Positions 1 through 9,612 are shown, counted from the first letter of the stretch. The stretch: 15,162 bases of DNA from Acidobacteriota bacterium (GCA_027296385.1 JAPUJD010000165.1:1-15162); one strand, 5' to 3'. The notes: generated from the letters alone by a model not told the origin. Numbers and translations: made by a program.

Positions 1-104
1 GGCACGGTTTCCGCAAGAAGGAGAACCGGGAAGAGGGCTACGCTGGCATTCTCGAGTTTCTCGACGAGCACCTGCGACCGATCGGCCGCGAGCTGACCGG
101 TTAG
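1..104 (+). CDS. C-terminal end of a probable S9-family (prolyl oligopeptidase-like) peptidase, partial
   Basis: Only the last 34 codons are present, read in the frame starting at base 3 and ending in TAG at 102-104; the 5' part lies before the window. The visible residues begin HGFRKKENR and continue to EFLDEHLRP. That matches the tail of alpha/beta-hydrolase peptidases of family S9, where a catalytic His sits in an E-G-H-G-F context and is followed by a helix ending in a 'FLDxHL' pattern. If so, the first visible residue (bases 3-5) is the catalytic His of the Ser-Asp-His triad. The gene converges on ridA, with 68 bases between the stops. Other alpha/beta hydrolases can have similar tails, so the family call rests on a short stretch. 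Confidence 0.6.
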   Translation, partial: HGFRKKENREEGYAGILEFLDEHLRPIGRELTG

Positions 105-142
105 CCGTTCCCGGCGCTCGCAGTGCGCCCGCGCGGACTCCT

Positions 143-167
143 GTCGCCGGCCGTTGGAACTGGCGAC
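143..167. terminator. Hairpin between convergent stop codons, possible bidirectional terminator
   Basis: GTCGCCGG (143-150) pairs with CTGGCGAC (160-167) through eight pairs including one G-T wobble, leaving a 9-base loop. It lies between the stop of the partial peptidase gene and the stop of ridA, where a shared terminator would be expected. No T-run follows on either strand, so it is not a canonical intrinsic terminator. A short CCTG/CAGG inverted repeat (167-177) follows and overlaps the ridA stop. Nothing else is apparent in 105-172. Confidence 0.3.
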
Positions 168-172
168 CTGCC

Positions 173-553
173 TCAGGCCGGGATCCGGGCTACGAGGTCG
201 ATCTCGACCAGGGCGCCTTTCGGCAGGGCGGCGACCTGGACCGTCGAGCGGGCGGGGCGGTGGTCGCCCATGAAGTCGCCATAGAGCCGGTTGAGCTCGG
301 CGAAGTCCGCCAGATCGACGACGTAGATCGTCGCCTTGACGACGTCGCCCGGCGCACAGCCGGCGCTGGCGAGCACAGCACGCAGATTGGCGAGCACTCG
401 ACGGGCCTGGGCGCCGAAGTCGGTTCCGACCATCTCACCGGTTGCTGGGTCCAGGGCGATCTGACCCGAGGTGTAGAGCCAGCCGTCAGAGGAGACGGCC
501 TGCGAGTAGGGGCCGATCGCCGCGGGAGCCTCTGCGGACTGGAAGGACTTCAT
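173..553 (-). CDS. ridA: RidA-family reactive intermediate (enamine/imine) deaminase
   Basis: A protein of 126 aa, the usual length for RidA/YjgF/UK114. The family hydrolyses reactive enamine/imine intermediates such as 2-aminoacrylate to keto acids and ammonia, as a cytosolic trimer. Seen here: GPYSQAV at 14-20, SGQIALDP at 30-37, the substrate carboxylate-binding Arg in PARSTVQV (R102, equivalent to the canonical Arg105), and the LPKGALVEID block with E117 (equivalent to Glu120). Both key residues are present, which favours an active RidA-type deaminase over the inactive Rid subfamilies. The start codon overlaps the hpt stop (ATGA, 550-553). An AGGGGA ribosome site on the - strand (plus-strand 561-566) is spaced correctly for this ATG. 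The gene is therefore probably the second gene of an hpt-ridA unit. Confidence 0.93.
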   Translation of the reverse strand: MKSFQSAEAPAAIGPYSQAVSSDGWLYTSGQIALDPATGEMVGTDFGAQARRVLANLRAVLASAGCAPGDVVKATIYVVDLADFAELNRLYGDFMGDHRPARSTVQVAALPKGALVEIDLVARIPA

Positions 554-1080
554 GTGTTGTTCCCCTGGATGATGCCGATGTAGGAGAGGTTTCGGTAGCG
601 CTCGTCCAAGTCGAGGCCGTAGCCGACGACGAAGTCGTTGCCCACCTCGAAGCCGCTGTAGGCGATCTCGACCGGGACCTCCCGCGCTGGCACCTTGTCG
701 AGCAAGGTGCAGAGCTCGACGGCGCTCGCGCCGTGCTCGGCGAGGATGTCGAGGGCCGTCGCAGCTGAATAGCCGGAATCGACGATGTCCTCGACCAGGA
801 GGACGGGCTTACCGCTGAGATCCAGCTGCGGCCGGCGCTTGATCTCGAGTCGACCGCGCACGGTACCGCGGTAGCTCGTGATCTGGACGAAGTCGATCTC
901 CACCGGCGTCTTGAGTCGACGGGTGAGGTCGGCCAGGAAGTAGAAGGACCCCTTGAGCACGCCGACACAGGCGATCACCTCTGCCTCCGCGTGACGTTCG
1001 TCGATCTCGGCAGCAAGCTCGTCCAGCCTTTGCTCTAGTTGTTCTTTGGAGATCAGGACGTTGATGGTGGGTTCGGTCAT
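550..1080 (-). CDS. hpt: Hypoxanthine phosphoribosyltransferase (purine salvage)
   Basis: A type I phosphoribosyltransferase that joins PRPP to hypoxanthine (and usually guanine) to give IMP/GMP in the cytosol. From the ATG at 1078-1080 it is 176 aa, the normal size for bacterial Hpt. Visible motifs are the pyrophosphate-binding loop LKGSFYF (42-48), the flexible-loop S-Y pair in SYRGT (69-73), the PRPP loop VEDIVDSG (96-103), LLDK (126-129) whose Lys contacts the purine ring, and DFVVGYGLD (149-157). An in-frame alternative-codon extension to 1161 would add 27 residues with no family similarity, so I chose the ATG. No Shine-Dalgarno sequence lies upstream, and a -10-like hexamer sits only 9 bases before the ATG, so the mRNA may be leaderless. 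It overlaps ridA by ATGA. Confidence 0.95.
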   Translation of the reverse strand: MTEPTINVLISKEQLEQRLDELAAEIDERHAEAEVIACVGVLKGSFYFLADLTRRLKTPVEIDFVQITSYRGTVRGRLEIKRRPQLDLSGKPVLLVEDIVDSGYSAATALDILAEHGASAVELCTLLDKVPAREVPVEIAYSGFEVGNDFVVGYGLDLDERYRNLSYIGIIQGNNT

Positions 1081-1083
1081 GGG

Positions 1084-1124
1084 CCGCGTATCGTAGCAGG
1101 CCCCCCGCTGGGCGGCGAACGCCG
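1084..1124 (-). promoter_or_regulatory. Candidate hpt promoter with overlapping inverted repeat
   Basis: On the - strand a -10-like TACGAT (plus-strand 1090-1095) is preceded, after an 18-base spacer, by a weak -35-like TTCGCC (plus-strand 1114-1119). A predicted start site 6-8 bases after the hexamer would fall 2-4 bases before the hpt ATG. A short inverted repeat, CGGCG-AA-CGCCG (1113-1124), overlaps the -35 position and could be an operator, though it may be chance in GC-rich DNA. The rest of the divergent region up to lysS (1125-1190) shows no convincing + strand promoter and no strong ribosome site before lysS. Confidence 0.3.
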
Positions 1125-1190
1125 AATCGGTTATGGTTCGCGACGGAAGCCGGAGCGGCATTCTTGGTAGCGCCGGGCGAATCGAAGCGA

Positions 1191-2699
1191 ATGAGCGAAC
1201 TCGAGAATCAGATCGAGCACAGGCGGCGCAAGCGCGCCGAGCTGGCGGCAGCCGGCATCCAGCCGTTTCCCTCGAGCTACCCGTTCGACTTCGAGCCGAC
1301 CGAGATCCACGGTCGCTTCGGAGGGCTCTCGGCCGAAGACCTGGAGCGAGCTCTCGTACAGGTGTCCGTGCCGGGACGTGTCAGGGCGCTGAGGAGTCAC
1401 GGCAAGACAGCCTTCATGGATCTCCACGATGGCCGCTCGAAGCTACAGGTGATGGTCCGGCGCGCGGCGCTTGGGGCGCCTGCCGGCGCAGTCTTCGAGA
1501 GCACCGATCTGGGCGACTATCTGGGAGCCAGCGGTACACTGATGCGGACCCGCACGGGGGAGCTCACGCTCCTGGCGGCTGACCTGACGATGCTGGCCAA
1601 GGCGATGCGACCGTTGCCGGAGAAGTGGCACGGCCTGGCCGACGTGGAACAACGCTATCGGCGGCGCTATCTGGACCTGATCGTGAACCCGGAAAGCCGG
1701 CGGGTGTTCGAGGTCCGGGCCGCTCTGGTCCAAGGGTTCCGCGACGCGCTCAACGACGAGGGGTTCCTCGAAGTCGAGACCCCGATGATGCAGTCCTTGG
1801 CGGGTGGCGCGGTGGCACGTCCTTTCGTCACCCGCCACAACGCGCTCGACATCGACCTCTACCTGCGAGTGGCACCCGAGCTCTACCTCAAGCGCTTGCT
1901 CGTCGGAGGGATGCACCGGGTCTACGAGATCAACCGCAGCTTCCGCAACGAAGGTATCTCGACCCAGCACAACCCGGAATTCACCATGCTGGAGTTCTAC
2001 TGGGCATTCGTCGGGTATCGGCATCTGATGGACTTCACCGAGCGAACCTTCGCGGATCTGGCGCAGAAGGTACTCGGCCGGCAGCAGCTCCCCTGGCAGG
2101 GTCGCGAGCTCGATCTGACGCCGCCGTGGCGCCGGCTGACGGTGAAGGAGGCCATCGCCGAGCACGCAGGAGTCGATCGAGACCGGCTCGAGCGGACAGA
2201 GGATCTCCAGGCTGAGCTCGGGAGCCGCGGCTGCGAGCTGCCGACAGTCCGCAACTATGGCAATCTGCTGATGTCACTGTTCGAGGCGACGGTGGAGGAG
2301 CATCTGCAACAGCCCACCTTCATCACCCAGCTGCCCGTCGAGGTCTCGCCGTTGGCCAAGCAGAACCCTGCCGATCCTCGCTTCACCGACCGCTTCGAGC
2401 TCTACATGGGCGGCATGGAGATCGCCAACGGCTTCAGCGAGCTCAACGATCCCGAGGTGCAGGCGCAACGCTTTCGACAGCAGCTCGCCGCTCGTGAGCA
2501 GGGTGACGACGAGGCCCACCGTTTCGATCACGACTATGTGCGAGCGCTCGAGCACGGCATGCCGCCGGCGGGCGGAGAAGGCATTGGGATCGATCGGTTG
2601 ACGATGCTTTTCACCGACTCGGGATCGATTCGCGACGTGATTCTCTTCCCACTCTTGCGCCCCGAAGCGGTCGGCGAGTCGGAGCCCAGTGCCGACTGA
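1191..2699 (+). CDS. lysS: Lysyl-tRNA synthetase, class II
   Basis: Charges tRNA-Lys with lysine using ATP; cytosolic homodimer. From ATG at 1191 the product is 502 aa, essentially the length of the E. coli enzyme. An N-terminal helix rich in R/K leads into an OB-fold anticodon-binding domain (about 58-140, with VPGRVRALRSHGKTAFMDL). The class II core follows: RRYLDL (158-163), motif 2 from FRNEGISTQHNPEFTMLEFY (251-270), the lysine-pocket block GGMEIANGFSELNDP (407-421), and motif 3 GIGIDRL (464-470). A TTG nine codons upstream (1164) is in frame, but the residues it adds look non-coding and no ribosome site supports it. The 3' end overlaps the next gene by 11 bases. As in many diderms it heads the Lol/Bam/Lpx block, which suggests co-transcription rather than a functional link. 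Confidence 0.97.
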   Translation: MSELENQIEHRRRKRAELAAAGIQPFPSSYPFDFEPTEIHGRFGGLSAEDLERALVQVSVPGRVRALRSHGKTAFMDLHDGRSKLQVMVRRAALGAPAGAVFESTDLGDYLGASGTLMRTRTGELTLLAADLTMLAKAMRPLPEKWHGLADVEQRYRRRYLDLIVNPESRRVFEVRAALVQGFRDALNDEGFLEVETPMMQSLAGGAVARPFVTRHNALDIDLYLRVAPELYLKRLLVGGMHRVYEINRSFRNEGISTQHNPEFTMLEFYWAFVGYRHLMDFTERTFADLAQKVLGRQQLPWQGRELDLTPPWRRLTVKEAIAEHAGVDRDRLERTEDLQAELGSRGCELPTVRNYGNLLMSLFEATVEEHLQQPTFITQLPVEVSPLAKQNPADPRFTDRFELYMGGMEIANGFSELNDPEVQAQRFRQQLAAREQGDDEAHRFDHDYVRALEHGMPPAGGEGIGIDRLTMLFTDSGSIRDVILFPLLRPEAVGESEPSAD

Positions 2700-3891
2700 G
2701 ATCGCGCGGCGCCATGTTGCCGGCGCAGGTACATTGCCGTTTCAGATCGCCCTGAGATACTTGCGCAGCACCCGCAAAGATGCCCTCGTAAGCTTTCTCT
2801 CGTTGGCGGCTTCGTGCGGTATTGGCCTTGGCGTGGCCGCATTGATACTGGCTCTCGCGGCCCTATCGGGTTTCCAGGGAGCTTTGCGCGAGGAGATCGT
2901 GGCGCGCACGCCAGAGATCGAAATCACGCCGTCGCCGGGGGCCGACGTCGCCGCCCTGGTGGCGGAGATCGAAGGCCTGCGGGCGGGCTTGACGGCCCAG
3001 CTCTTGATGCGCGGCCGCGGCTGGGTCGTAGCGCGCGGGGCCGCCAAGCCCGTGCGCCTGATCGCCTTCCAAGAGACCCTGCCGAGCCTCTTTCCAGGCG
3101 TAGATCAACGATCCCAAGGGCTCTACGTAGGCTCGGCGCTGGCGGCGCGGTGGCGGCTCGAGGTCGGGGAGATCGTCGAGGTGGCGTCGGCTCGCCCCAC
3201 ATTGTCGCCGCTGGGGCCGCAGCCTCGTGTGCGGCGTGTTCCAATTGCCGGCGTCTTCACCAGCGGGCGCGCGGAGATCGAGGATCGCGTGGCGCTGCCC
3301 TGGGCGGTCGGCGAGAGCCTCATTGGGGCACGCGGGTTGGTGCTCCTGGTCGGCTCGGGCGACCTGGAGGCGGTCGACGAGGTGATCGAGCTGATCGCGC
3401 CCTTGTTGCCCGCGGGCTCCCAGGTGCGCACCTGGCGCGACCTGAACCGGGGGCTGCTTTTTGCCTTGCGGCTCGAGAAGAGCTTGACGTTCCTGGGGGT
3501 GTTCCTGATCGTCGTCGTGGCGGTTCTGGCGATGGTCTCGGGTCTCATGCTGATTCTGGCGAACAAGCGGCGCGAGGTTGGCATGCTCCGCGCCATGGGG
3601 CTCACACCGGGCGGCGTGCGAAGCGTCTTTCTCTGGCTAGCGGCGCTGCTGGCGGGAGCCGGAGCCGCGGCCGGCTGGGCGGTAGGCGCCTTGCTGGCCT
3701 GGATCCTTGACCGCTGGCGGTTGCTCAGCTTGCCCGACCAAGTCTACTTTCTCGATCACGTACCCTTTCGCCTGCTGCCACTCGATGGCTTGGTGGCGCT
3801 CGTCGCGAGCCTCGGCCTGGCCATGGTCTGCGCCGCTTGGGCAGCGAACCGCGCGGCTCGTTTGCGACCGGTGGAGGCACTGCGACGATGA
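2689..3891 (+). CDS. lolC: LolC/LolE-family lipoprotein-releasing ABC permease
   Basis: Inner-membrane subunit of the LolCDE-type complex that extracts mature lipoproteins from the inner membrane and hands them to LolA. 400 aa. The topology is the MacB/FtsX type: TM1 at about 33-59, a large periplasmic domain at about 60-262, then TM2 at 264-291, TM3 at 312-340 and TM4 at 363-386. KRREVGMLRAMGLTPG after TM2 is the coupling-helix segment that contacts the ATPase. The YFLDHVPF stretch before TM4 is typical of LolC/E. The start is GTG at 2689, inside lysS, with GGAG four bases upstream. It overlaps lolD by ATGA. Only one permease is present, so the complex could be a homodimer, or a second permease lies elsewhere. 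LolC and LolE cannot be told apart from this sequence alone. Confidence 0.9.
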   Translation: MPTEIARRHVAGAGTLPFQIALRYLRSTRKDALVSFLSLAASCGIGLGVAALILALAALSGFQGALREEIVARTPEIEITPSPGADVAALVAEIEGLRAGLTAQLLMRGRGWVVARGAAKPVRLIAFQETLPSLFPGVDQRSQGLYVGSALAARWRLEVGEIVEVASARPTLSPLGPQPRVRRVPIAGVFTSGRAEIEDRVALPWAVGESLIGARGLVLLVGSGDLEAVDEVIELIAPLLPAGSQVRTWRDLNRGLLFALRLEKSLTFLGVFLIVVVAVLAMVSGLMLILANKRREVGMLRAMGLTPGGVRSVFLWLAALLAGAGAAAGWAVGALLAWILDRWRLLSLPDQVYFLDHVPFRLLPLDGLVALVASLGLAMVCAAWAANRAARLRPVEALRR

Positions 3892-4565
3892 GTCTAGGCG
3901 TCCGGATCCGTGACCTGTTCAAGACCTTCCGCGACGGAACACGGTCGACCGAGGTCCTGAGCGGGGTCGATCTCGACGTCGAAGCGGGCGAGTTCGTCGC
4001 CGTCGTCGGTCCCTCCGGCTGTGGCAAGTCGACGCTCCTACATCTGCTCGGCGGGCTTGACGAGCCGGATTCAGGGGAAGTGTGTATCGGTGACCAGCGC
4101 CTCAGCGCGCTCGACGGCGCGAGCCTGGCCGCCTTCCGCAACCGGACGATCGGATTCGTCTTCCAGTTTCAGGAGCTGCTGACGGACTTCACGGCCCTCG
4201 AGAACGTCATTCTGCCGGGCCGAATCCGCGGCCTCGCGGGCACCGCACTCGAGAGCCGAGCGCATGACTTGCTGGCCGAGGTGGGCCTGGAGGATCGTGA
4301 AGGGGCCTTCCCCGGTGAGCTCTCCGGCGGTGAGCGGCAGCGCATTGCGTTGTGCCGCGCTCTGCTGCTCGAGCCACCTCTGCTGTTGGCCGACGAGCCC
4401 ACCGGTAACCTCGATCCGCAGAGCGGAGAGCTCGTGTTCGATCTGATGCTGGGTTTGCAGCGACGCCATGGAACCACAGCGTTGGTCGTGACCCACAACC
4501 CTGAGCTCGCGCGACGCTGTGCTAGAGTTTTGCTCCTCGAGGCGGGGCGATTGAGCCCGTTCTAG
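3888..4565 (+). CDS. lolD: LolD, lipoprotein-releasing ABC transporter ATPase
   Basis: Cytoplasmic ATPase that powers the LolC/E permease encoded just upstream. 225 aa from the ATG at 3888, the normal length. Walker A GPSGCGKST (41-49), Q-loop region GFVFQFQELLTDFTALENV (89-107, a LolD hallmark pattern), signature LSGGERQR (145-152), Walker B LLLADEP (165-171), D-loop NLDPQSGE, and switch His in VTHN (H203). All catalytic elements are intact. The ATG overlaps the permease stop (ATGA), and GGAGG at 3873-3877 lies 10 bases upstream. A longer in-frame reading back to 3837 falls inside the permease gene and adds no conserved residues. The Q-loop region points to LolD rather than to FtsE or MacB, and the immediate permease neighbour agrees. 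Confidence 0.95.
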   Translation: MSLGVRIRDLFKTFRDGTRSTEVLSGVDLDVEAGEFVAVVGPSGCGKSTLLHLLGGLDEPDSGEVCIGDQRLSALDGASLAAFRNRTIGFVFQFQELLTDFTALENVILPGRIRGLAGTALESRAHDLLAEVGLEDREGAFPGELSGGERQRIALCRALLLEPPLLLADEPTGNLDPQSGELVFDLMLGLQRRHGTTALVVTHNPELARRCARVLLLEAGRLSPF

Positions 4566-4586
4566 AGGGATTTTCGGCCCTCGCGG

Positions 4587-4602
4587 CCCCCTTGCTGGGG
4601 GG
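4587..4602 (+). terminator. GC hairpin between lolD and clpC, possible terminator or attenuator
   Basis: CCCCC (4587-4591) and GGGGG (4597-4601) form a stem around the loop TTGCT, in the 68-base gap after the lolD stop. An outer CGGCC (4575-4579 or 4584-4588) / GGCCG (4613-4617) pairing is also possible. No T-run follows, so full intrinsic termination is doubtful. It may only reduce read-through from the lysS-lol genes into clpC. I saw no CIRCE-like inverted repeat and no convincing promoter in the gap. The clpC ribosome site is the GGAAGAGGA stretch at 4617-4625. Confidence 0.3.
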
Positions 4603-4633
4603 TGGGTGAGGCGGCCGGAAGAGGATCTCGACG

Positions 4634-7078
<2,445 letters not shown>

Positions 7079-7105
7079 GCTAGAAGCTCTACCTTCCCCA
7101 CTCGC

Positions 7106-7111
7106 TACGAT
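7106..7111 (+). promoter_or_regulatory. -10-like TACGAT in the clpC-bamA gap
   Basis: The hexamer TACGAT, preceded by GC, occurs 28 bases after the clpC stop. The same GCTACGAT octamer precedes hpt on the other strand. No clear -35 hexamer lies 16-18 bases upstream. If used, it would give bamA its own transcript with a 5' leader of about 105 bases, including the hairpin at 7174-7205. Confidence 0.25.
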
Positions 7112-7173
7112 GGACCGGTTTTTGCAGGCCGACAGCCCGTGGACATGATGCCGCGTACTGGCCCGTGGGGGCG

Positions 7174-7205
7174 GCGGGGACCGGGCGGTGAAGCCCGGGG
7201 CCCGC
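7174..7205 (+). promoter_or_regulatory. Structured leader hairpin just upstream of the bamA ribosome site
   Basis: CCGGGC (7181-7186) pairs with GCCCGG (7193-7198) around the 6-base loop GGTGAA. An outer GCGGG (7174-7178) / CCCGC (7201-7205) helix extends it across a 2 x 2 internal loop. The structure ends five bases before the GAGGAG ribosome site (7211-7216) that serves the bamA ATG at 7225. It could influence ribosome loading or mark a processing site. It has no T-run, so it is unlikely to be a terminator. The remainder of the 146-base gap (7079-7224) shows only the -10-like element and GC-rich sequence. Confidence 0.4.
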
Positions 7206-7224
7206 GAACCGAGGAGTTGCCGCA

Positions 7225-9603
7225 ATGATCAAGTCGTGCTGGCGCGCAGGTTTGGCCGCGCTCTGCCTTATCGGCATGTCTCTGGCGTCGACCGCCGCAT
7301 CGGCCCAACTCTATGACGGCCAGCCCATCGTGGAGTTGAGATTCGAGGGGCTGGAGAGGCTCGGGGAGCAGACCCTGAGGTTCTACCTCGGACTGGAGGA
7401 GGGCTCGTCGCACACAGCCGCCTCGCTCAATGGGAAGCTGCATCTTCTCTGGTCGCGCAATCTGATCGACGACATCTCGATCACGACGGAGAAGGTACCG
7501 GGCGGCATCTCGATGATCATCCGCTTGGTCGAGCGCCCGACCTTGGATGCCGTCGAGTACCAGGGCCTGAAGCGGGTGCAACGCATGGATATCACCGACC
7601 GCGCTACCCGCGACGCTATTCTGGCCCGTGAGGGAGATCCGCTCAGCGAAGGCGAGCTCCATCGGTTGAAGGCGGCGATCGAGAGCCTCTACGCCGAGCG
7701 CGGCTACCGGCTAGCCGAGGCTAGCTACGTCATCGACCGCAGTGTCGGTGGCGAGGTGCGAGTCATCTTTTCGGTCGACGAGGGGGACAAGGTTCGCATC
7801 GCCGACGTCGACTTCGAAGGCAACACGGTGTTCAGCGACAGTCGCTTGCGCTGGGCGATGAAGAAGACGAAGGAAAGCGGTTTCATCACCAAGCTGCTGC
7901 GCCACGACGTGTTCGAGGAAGCCAAATTCGAAGAGGATCTGGACAACGTCCGCACGGTCTATCGCAAGGCAGGCTACAAGAACCTCGTAATCGGCGAGCC
8001 GAAGATCGAGATCAAGGCCCAGCGTCCCGAGGCGGCATCGGCCGACCAGCAGCGCCGCCGCATGGTGATTACGATTCCCCTCGAGGAAGGGCAGCGCTGG
8101 AAGCTGGGCGAGATCTCGATCGAGGGCAACGAGAAATTCAGCGATGAGCTCCTGCTGGCCCAGTTTCAGAGGCCGAAGGCCGGCTGGCTGCGTTCGACTG
8201 TGGTCGACAAGGGTGTCGAGGCCATCGGCGAGGTCTATCGCAACACGGGCTTTCTCTACGCGCGGGTGGACTCAGAGCTCGTGGAGCGCGATGGTGACGT
8301 GGCCGATCTCTTGGTGCGAATCGACGAGGGTGACCAGTATCGCGTCGGTCGCATCGAGTTCGAAGGCAATCTCAAGACCAAGGACAAGGTCATCCGGCGT
8401 GAGCTCGGGGTCCAGGAGGGGCGGATCCTCAGCTCGGGAGCGCTGAAGAACTCCATCCTCCGGGTGCGGCAGCTCGAGTTCTTCAAGATCAACGAGGACG
8501 AGCCGGTAGCCTTCGACTTCGACAGCGACAAGAAGACCGTCGACCTCCTGATCAAGGGCGAGGAGGGCTCGCGGACCGAGCTCCTCTTCGGCGGCGGCTT
8601 CAGCGAGATCGACGGATTCTTTGGTCAGCTTCAGTTCAAGACCCGCAATTTCCTGGGCCGCGGCGAGACCGTCGGGGTCTCCCTCCAGTCCGGCGCTCGC
8701 CAGGACGTGTTCGACCTGTCCTACAGCATCCCTTGGTTCCTCGATCGACCCCAGAACGTCGGGCTCCAGGTGTTCACTCGCAAGCTCGATTATCAGCTTC
8801 TGTCCGGGCAGGAGTTCTTGCAGGACACCCAGGGTGCCACCGCCTCCTATGGCCGGCGGCTGAGCCTGTTCACCACCTTGACGGCAAGCCTCAGCATCTT
8901 CGACTCCGTCGACCGCCGGAGCCAGTTCAACACCCTCGGCGACCTCGTGACCCAGGAGTTCAGCCGCAATGTGTCGAGCCTTCGCCTCACCTACGGCTTC
9001 GACAAGCGTGACAGCGCCCTCACGCCGACCCAGGGCATACGGTACTCGGGCAGTGTCGGCTACGCCGGCGGGCCGCTCGGTGGAAACTCGGAGTTCATCC
9101 GGCCGCGCGCCGGCTTCACTCTGTTCAAACCGGTGAGCAAGACGAAGCTCAAAACCGTAGCGGCTTTCAACATCCAGGCCGGATTGATCGAACCGATCGG
9201 CGGCGGAGATCTGTTCTTCAACGACCGGTTCTATCTCGGTGGCGAGTCGACCCTGCGAGGGCACCGCTTCCGCTCGATCTGGGTCCGCGAGAAGGACGGA
9301 ACGACGAGGGTCGACGAGCAGGGATTCCCCATCGGTGGAGAAAGCTTCCTGCAGCTCAATTTCGAGTACCAGCTGATCGTGGGTGGCCCCTTCCGGATCC
9401 TGGGATTCCTCGACGCGGCCAATGTCTTCGGTAGCGACCAGGAGATATCCTTGACCAACCTGAGGAAGACCGCGGGCCTGGAGCTCAGAGTGAATATACC
9501 GGCGTTCGGTGCCCCGCTGAGGTTCATCTGGGCCAGCAATCTAGACCCGTTCGATGACGACCGATTCGAGGGTTTCAAGTTCAGCATCGGGTCCAGTTTC
9601 TGA
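7225..9603 (+). CDS. bamA: BamA, outer-membrane protein assembly factor (Omp85 family)
   Basis: Core of the machine that folds and inserts beta-barrel proteins into the outer membrane. 792 aa. A Sec signal peptide covers about residues 1-27 (hydrophobic stretch, ASTAASA before QLYDG). Five POTRA domains follow at roughly 34-105, 106-187, 188-292 (enlarged, with a charged RPEAASADQQRRR insertion), 293-369 and 370-447; domains 3 to 5 each show an F/I-E-G-N turn. The 16-strand barrel runs from about 448 to 792. The L6 region reads GGESTLRGHRF (672-682): the Arg is conserved, but His replaces the usual aromatic residue of the VRGF/Y motif. FLDAANVFG (728-736) and a C-terminal Phe complete the family signals. 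The ATG is preceded by GAGGAG with 8-base spacing. skp starts 22 bases after the stop, consistent with an operon. Confidence 0.96.
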   Translation: MIKSCWRAGLAALCLIGMSLASTAASAQLYDGQPIVELRFEGLERLGEQTLRFYLGLEEGSSHTAASLNGKLHLLWSRNLIDDISITTEKVPGGISMIIRLVERPTLDAVEYQGLKRVQRMDITDRATRDAILAREGDPLSEGELHRLKAAIESLYAERGYRLAEASYVIDRSVGGEVRVIFSVDEGDKVRIADVDFEGNTVFSDSRLRWAMKKTKESGFITKLLRHDVFEEAKFEEDLDNVRTVYRKAGYKNLVIGEPKIEIKAQRPEAASADQQRRRMVITIPLEEGQRWKLGEISIEGNEKFSDELLLAQFQRPKAGWLRSTVVDKGVEAIGEVYRNTGFLYARVDSELVERDGDVADLLVRIDEGDQYRVGRIEFEGNLKTKDKVIRRELGVQEGRILSSGALKNSILRVRQLEFFKINEDEPVAFDFDSDKKTVDLLIKGEEGSRTELLFGGGFSEIDGFFGQLQFKTRNFLGRGETVGVSLQSGARQDVFDLSYSIPWFLDRPQNVGLQVFTRKLDYQLLSGQEFLQDTQGATASYGRRLSLFTTLTASLSIFDSVDRRSQFNTLGDLVTQEFSRNVSSLRLTYGFDKRDSALTPTQGIRYSGSVGYAGGPLGGNSEFIRPRAGFTLFKPVSKTKLKTVAAFNIQAGLIEPIGGGDLFFNDRFYLGGESTLRGHRFRSIWVREKDGTTRVDEQGFPIGGESFLQLNFEYQLIVGGPFRILGFLDAANVFGSDQEISLTNLRKTAGLELRVNIPAFGAPLRFIWASNLDPFDDDRFEGFKFSIGSSF

Positions 9604-9612
9604 GCTCAATCT

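Noticed and set aside
1164..1190. Upstream TTG start for lysS
   Set aside because: Adds nine unconserved residues with no ribosome site; the ATG at 1191 gives the normal family length.
1443..2165. 240-codon open frame on the - strand inside lysS
   Set aside because: Lies wholly antisense to the conserved lysS core and shows no domain.
4566..4633. CIRCE or CtsR-like heat-shock operator before clpC
   Set aside because: I looked for the TTAGCACTC-N9-GAGTGCTAA type repeat and for CtsR-type heptad repeats and saw neither.
7119..7123. T5 run after clpC read as an intrinsic terminator
   Set aside because: No stable GC stem immediately precedes the T-run; the adjacent inverted repeats are only 3-4 bp.
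7135..7168. Direct repeat GCCCGTGG (7135-7142 and 7161-7168) in the bamA leader
   Set aside because: Two 8-base copies in GC-rich DNA are easily chance; no third copy or symmetry suggests an operator.
8272..9264. 330-codon open frame on the - strand inside bamA
   Set aside because: Mirror image of bamA codon bias; no recognisable motif, signal peptide or start context.
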